A DNA stretch of 33,660 nt from contig JAUVZL010000030.1 of assembly GCA_030602565.1 (NCBI GenBank), positions 1 to 33,660 of the forward strand, read 5' to 3'. Below the pieces are notes generated by a model. That model saw nothing but the letters and a program-made list of their open reading frames with translations, was not told the DNA's origin and made no database searches. Each line of letters starts with the position of its first letter. The stretch's first letter is position 1. A program made the position numbers and the translations under genes. This DNA comes from Candidatus Stahliibacteriota bacterium. GTDB taxonomy: Bacteria; Hydrothermota; Tepidihabitantia; SM23-42. Shown piece after piece: positions 32,803-33,660 of this stretch.

Positions 32803-33118
32803 TTACCTTACTAGTATCAGTTTTCTAATCATTGTTTCCTGCTCGGTTGCGAGCATGAAGAAGTAGACGCCTGGACCAAGATGTCCTGGCTCAACCTTTC
32901 TTCCCGAGATATCAAATACACGGCAATTAACATTAAATGGCAAATGCAGCGAACCGCTGATTACTGTAGCGCCGAGAAATTCATGATCTTGCCAAGCCCC
33001 AGGTGTTTGCTCCACGCCAAGTTTCTGATATCACGCTTGGCTGAAACTGATACTCTTCGTGTCCACATATCGCAAAATCACTGTTTATGAGCATCAAACA
33101 TATATTGAGCACAAGCAT
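32803..33118 (-). pseudogene. secreted protein remnant with sorting domain, frameshifted
   Basis: From ATG 33118 (AGGA a few bases upstream) the minus strand gives a signal-peptide-like MLVLNICLMLINSDFAICGH. A one-base shift in the 33020-33060 region leads to GVEQTPGAWQDHEFLGATVI and an Ig-like sorting domain (CRVFDISGRKVEPG ... GPGVYFFML ... RKLILVR). No passenger domain lies between. The same plan (start, signal-like part, sorting domain) is seen at 20965-21207. It ends just before a strong terminator. Confidence 0.5.
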
Positions 33119-33189
33119 ATTATCCTCGATTCATTTACCGTCTTGTCAGGAAGGTTACAGTGATAAAATGGACTATTTCTTATACTGTT

Positions 33190-33660
33190 TTATCGCAACT
33201 TCACTATCTTTTTTGTAACAGTATACTTGTCAGTTTCTAAACGACAGAAATAGACACCAGCAGGGACTTTTTTACCAAGATCATCAATGCCATCCCAGGT
33301 TACTTGGTTGAATAGTAATTGGTGATTTGTTAAATGGTTAAATGACTTCACCAGACATCCAGTTACGTCATAGATTTTTAGCACAATATTCATTATATCT
33401 CGATCCATAAAATAACTGATAACTGTTTTATTATGGAATGGATTTGGGTGTATTTGAAGGAATTTATACGTTATTGCATGGGATGGTATTAAATCCTCTT
33501 GAACTCCCATATCAGGATTAATGCTTATTACTGTAAAATCACCACCTGTAATACTATCAGTGGTCTGTCCTGCTACGTAAATAATACTATCAGTACCATA
33601 ACAGATAGCGTGAGCAATATCATACTCCCTGGACCTATCATAACTATATACCCAGCGCTC
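33190..33660 (-). CDS. secreted beta-propeller protein with sorting domain, 3' part
   Basis: Frame open from the right edge to the stop at 33190; the 5' end lies outside the window. The part seen begins with a beta-propeller-like repeat (AHAICYGTDSIIYVAGQTTD then DFTVISINPDMG), as in SBBP/delta-60 type propellers. It ends in an Ig-like C-terminal domain: HPNPFHNKTVISYF ... LKIYDVTGCLVKS ... PAGVYFCRLET ... TKKIVKLR. Likely a surface-exposed or exported protein processed by the same system as the M6 peptidase and FG-GAP protein. No recognisable promoter in view. Confidence 0.8.
   Translation of the reverse strand, partial: ERWVYSYDRSREYDIAHAICYGTDSIIYVAGQTTDSITGGDFTVISINPDMGVQEDLIPSHAITYKFLQIHPNPFHNKTVISYFMDRDIMNIVLKIYDVTGCLVKSFNHLTNHQLLFNQVTWDGIDDLGKKVPAGVYFCRLETDKYTVTKKIVKLR

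Noticed and set aside
1-33660. Alternative genetic code with TGA read as an amino acid
   Set aside because: TGA closes several intact genes (res, M6 peptidase, the AbrB-like gene, the 152-aa exported protein) at natural ends.
1-33660. CRISPR array
   Set aside because: No regularly spaced direct repeats seen; the repeats present are palindromic and scattered. The Cas4-like nuclease is fused to a helicase.

Overview
Organism: this looks like a chromosomal segment of an uncultured diderm bacterium. Gram-negative features are a TolC-type outer-membrane factor with an RND pump and signal-peptide lipoproteins. Several secreted proteins end in a short Ig-like C-terminal domain (PNPF ... YDISGK ... 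GIY ... KLILLK). That style, an M6 peptidase and FG-GAP proteins recall candidate phylum WOR-3 (Stahlbacteria/Hydrothermae) or another FCB-like lineage. This is inferred from protein style; there is no rRNA. TGA, TAA and TAG are all used as ordinary stops. Layout, 1-12.5 kb: a defence region read leftward. It holds a large PD-(D/E)XK/SEC-C protein (8933-11356), then a tightly packed operon of UvrD-type helicase fused to a Cas4/AddB-like Fe-S nuclease, RadC, type III methyltransferase Mod, type III restriction subunit Res, and an extra 35-codon ORF just after Res. A promoter and terminator-like hairpin in the gap before the helicase suggest a short RNA. To the right are remnants of a REP-associated (Y1/RAYT-like) transposon with GGGGTCAAATCT termini, then a MntA/HepT toxin-antitoxin pair with its own promoter and palindromic operator. 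12.5-23 kb: secreted and accessory genes: an M6 metalloprotease, a cysteine-rich AbrB-like protein with arsenite methyltransferase ArsM, a truncated yjbQ, an FG-GAP protein with one in-frame TGA, an aldo/keto reductase with ferredoxin-like clusters, a lipoprotein, a large protein of unknown function, and a TPR/DUF2271-like periplasmic protein. Gene decay is common here (frameshifted HAMP protein, orphan sorting domains). 23-30 kb: a rightward efflux operon: TetR regulator, small beta-barrel candidate, TolC-like protein, membrane fusion protein, RND permease. It has a consensus promoter and a palindromic TetR operator, with a 101-bp palindromic element just upstream. 30-33.7 kb: palindromic repeats, then a leftward Ser/Thr kinase-hsp20 pair in which the kinase's last codons form the Shine-Dalgarno of hsp20, then a frameshifted sorting-domain gene and the 3' end of a beta-propeller secreted protein running off the edge. 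Across the window, promoters read as TTGACN-N16-TATAAT-like, and several genes (mntA, kinase, the 20832 gene) begin at or within a few bases of the predicted transcription start, suggesting leaderless mRNAs. Two families of palindromic elements (GGGGTCAAATCT-ended and AACAGGCTGACC-ended) are scattered between genes.
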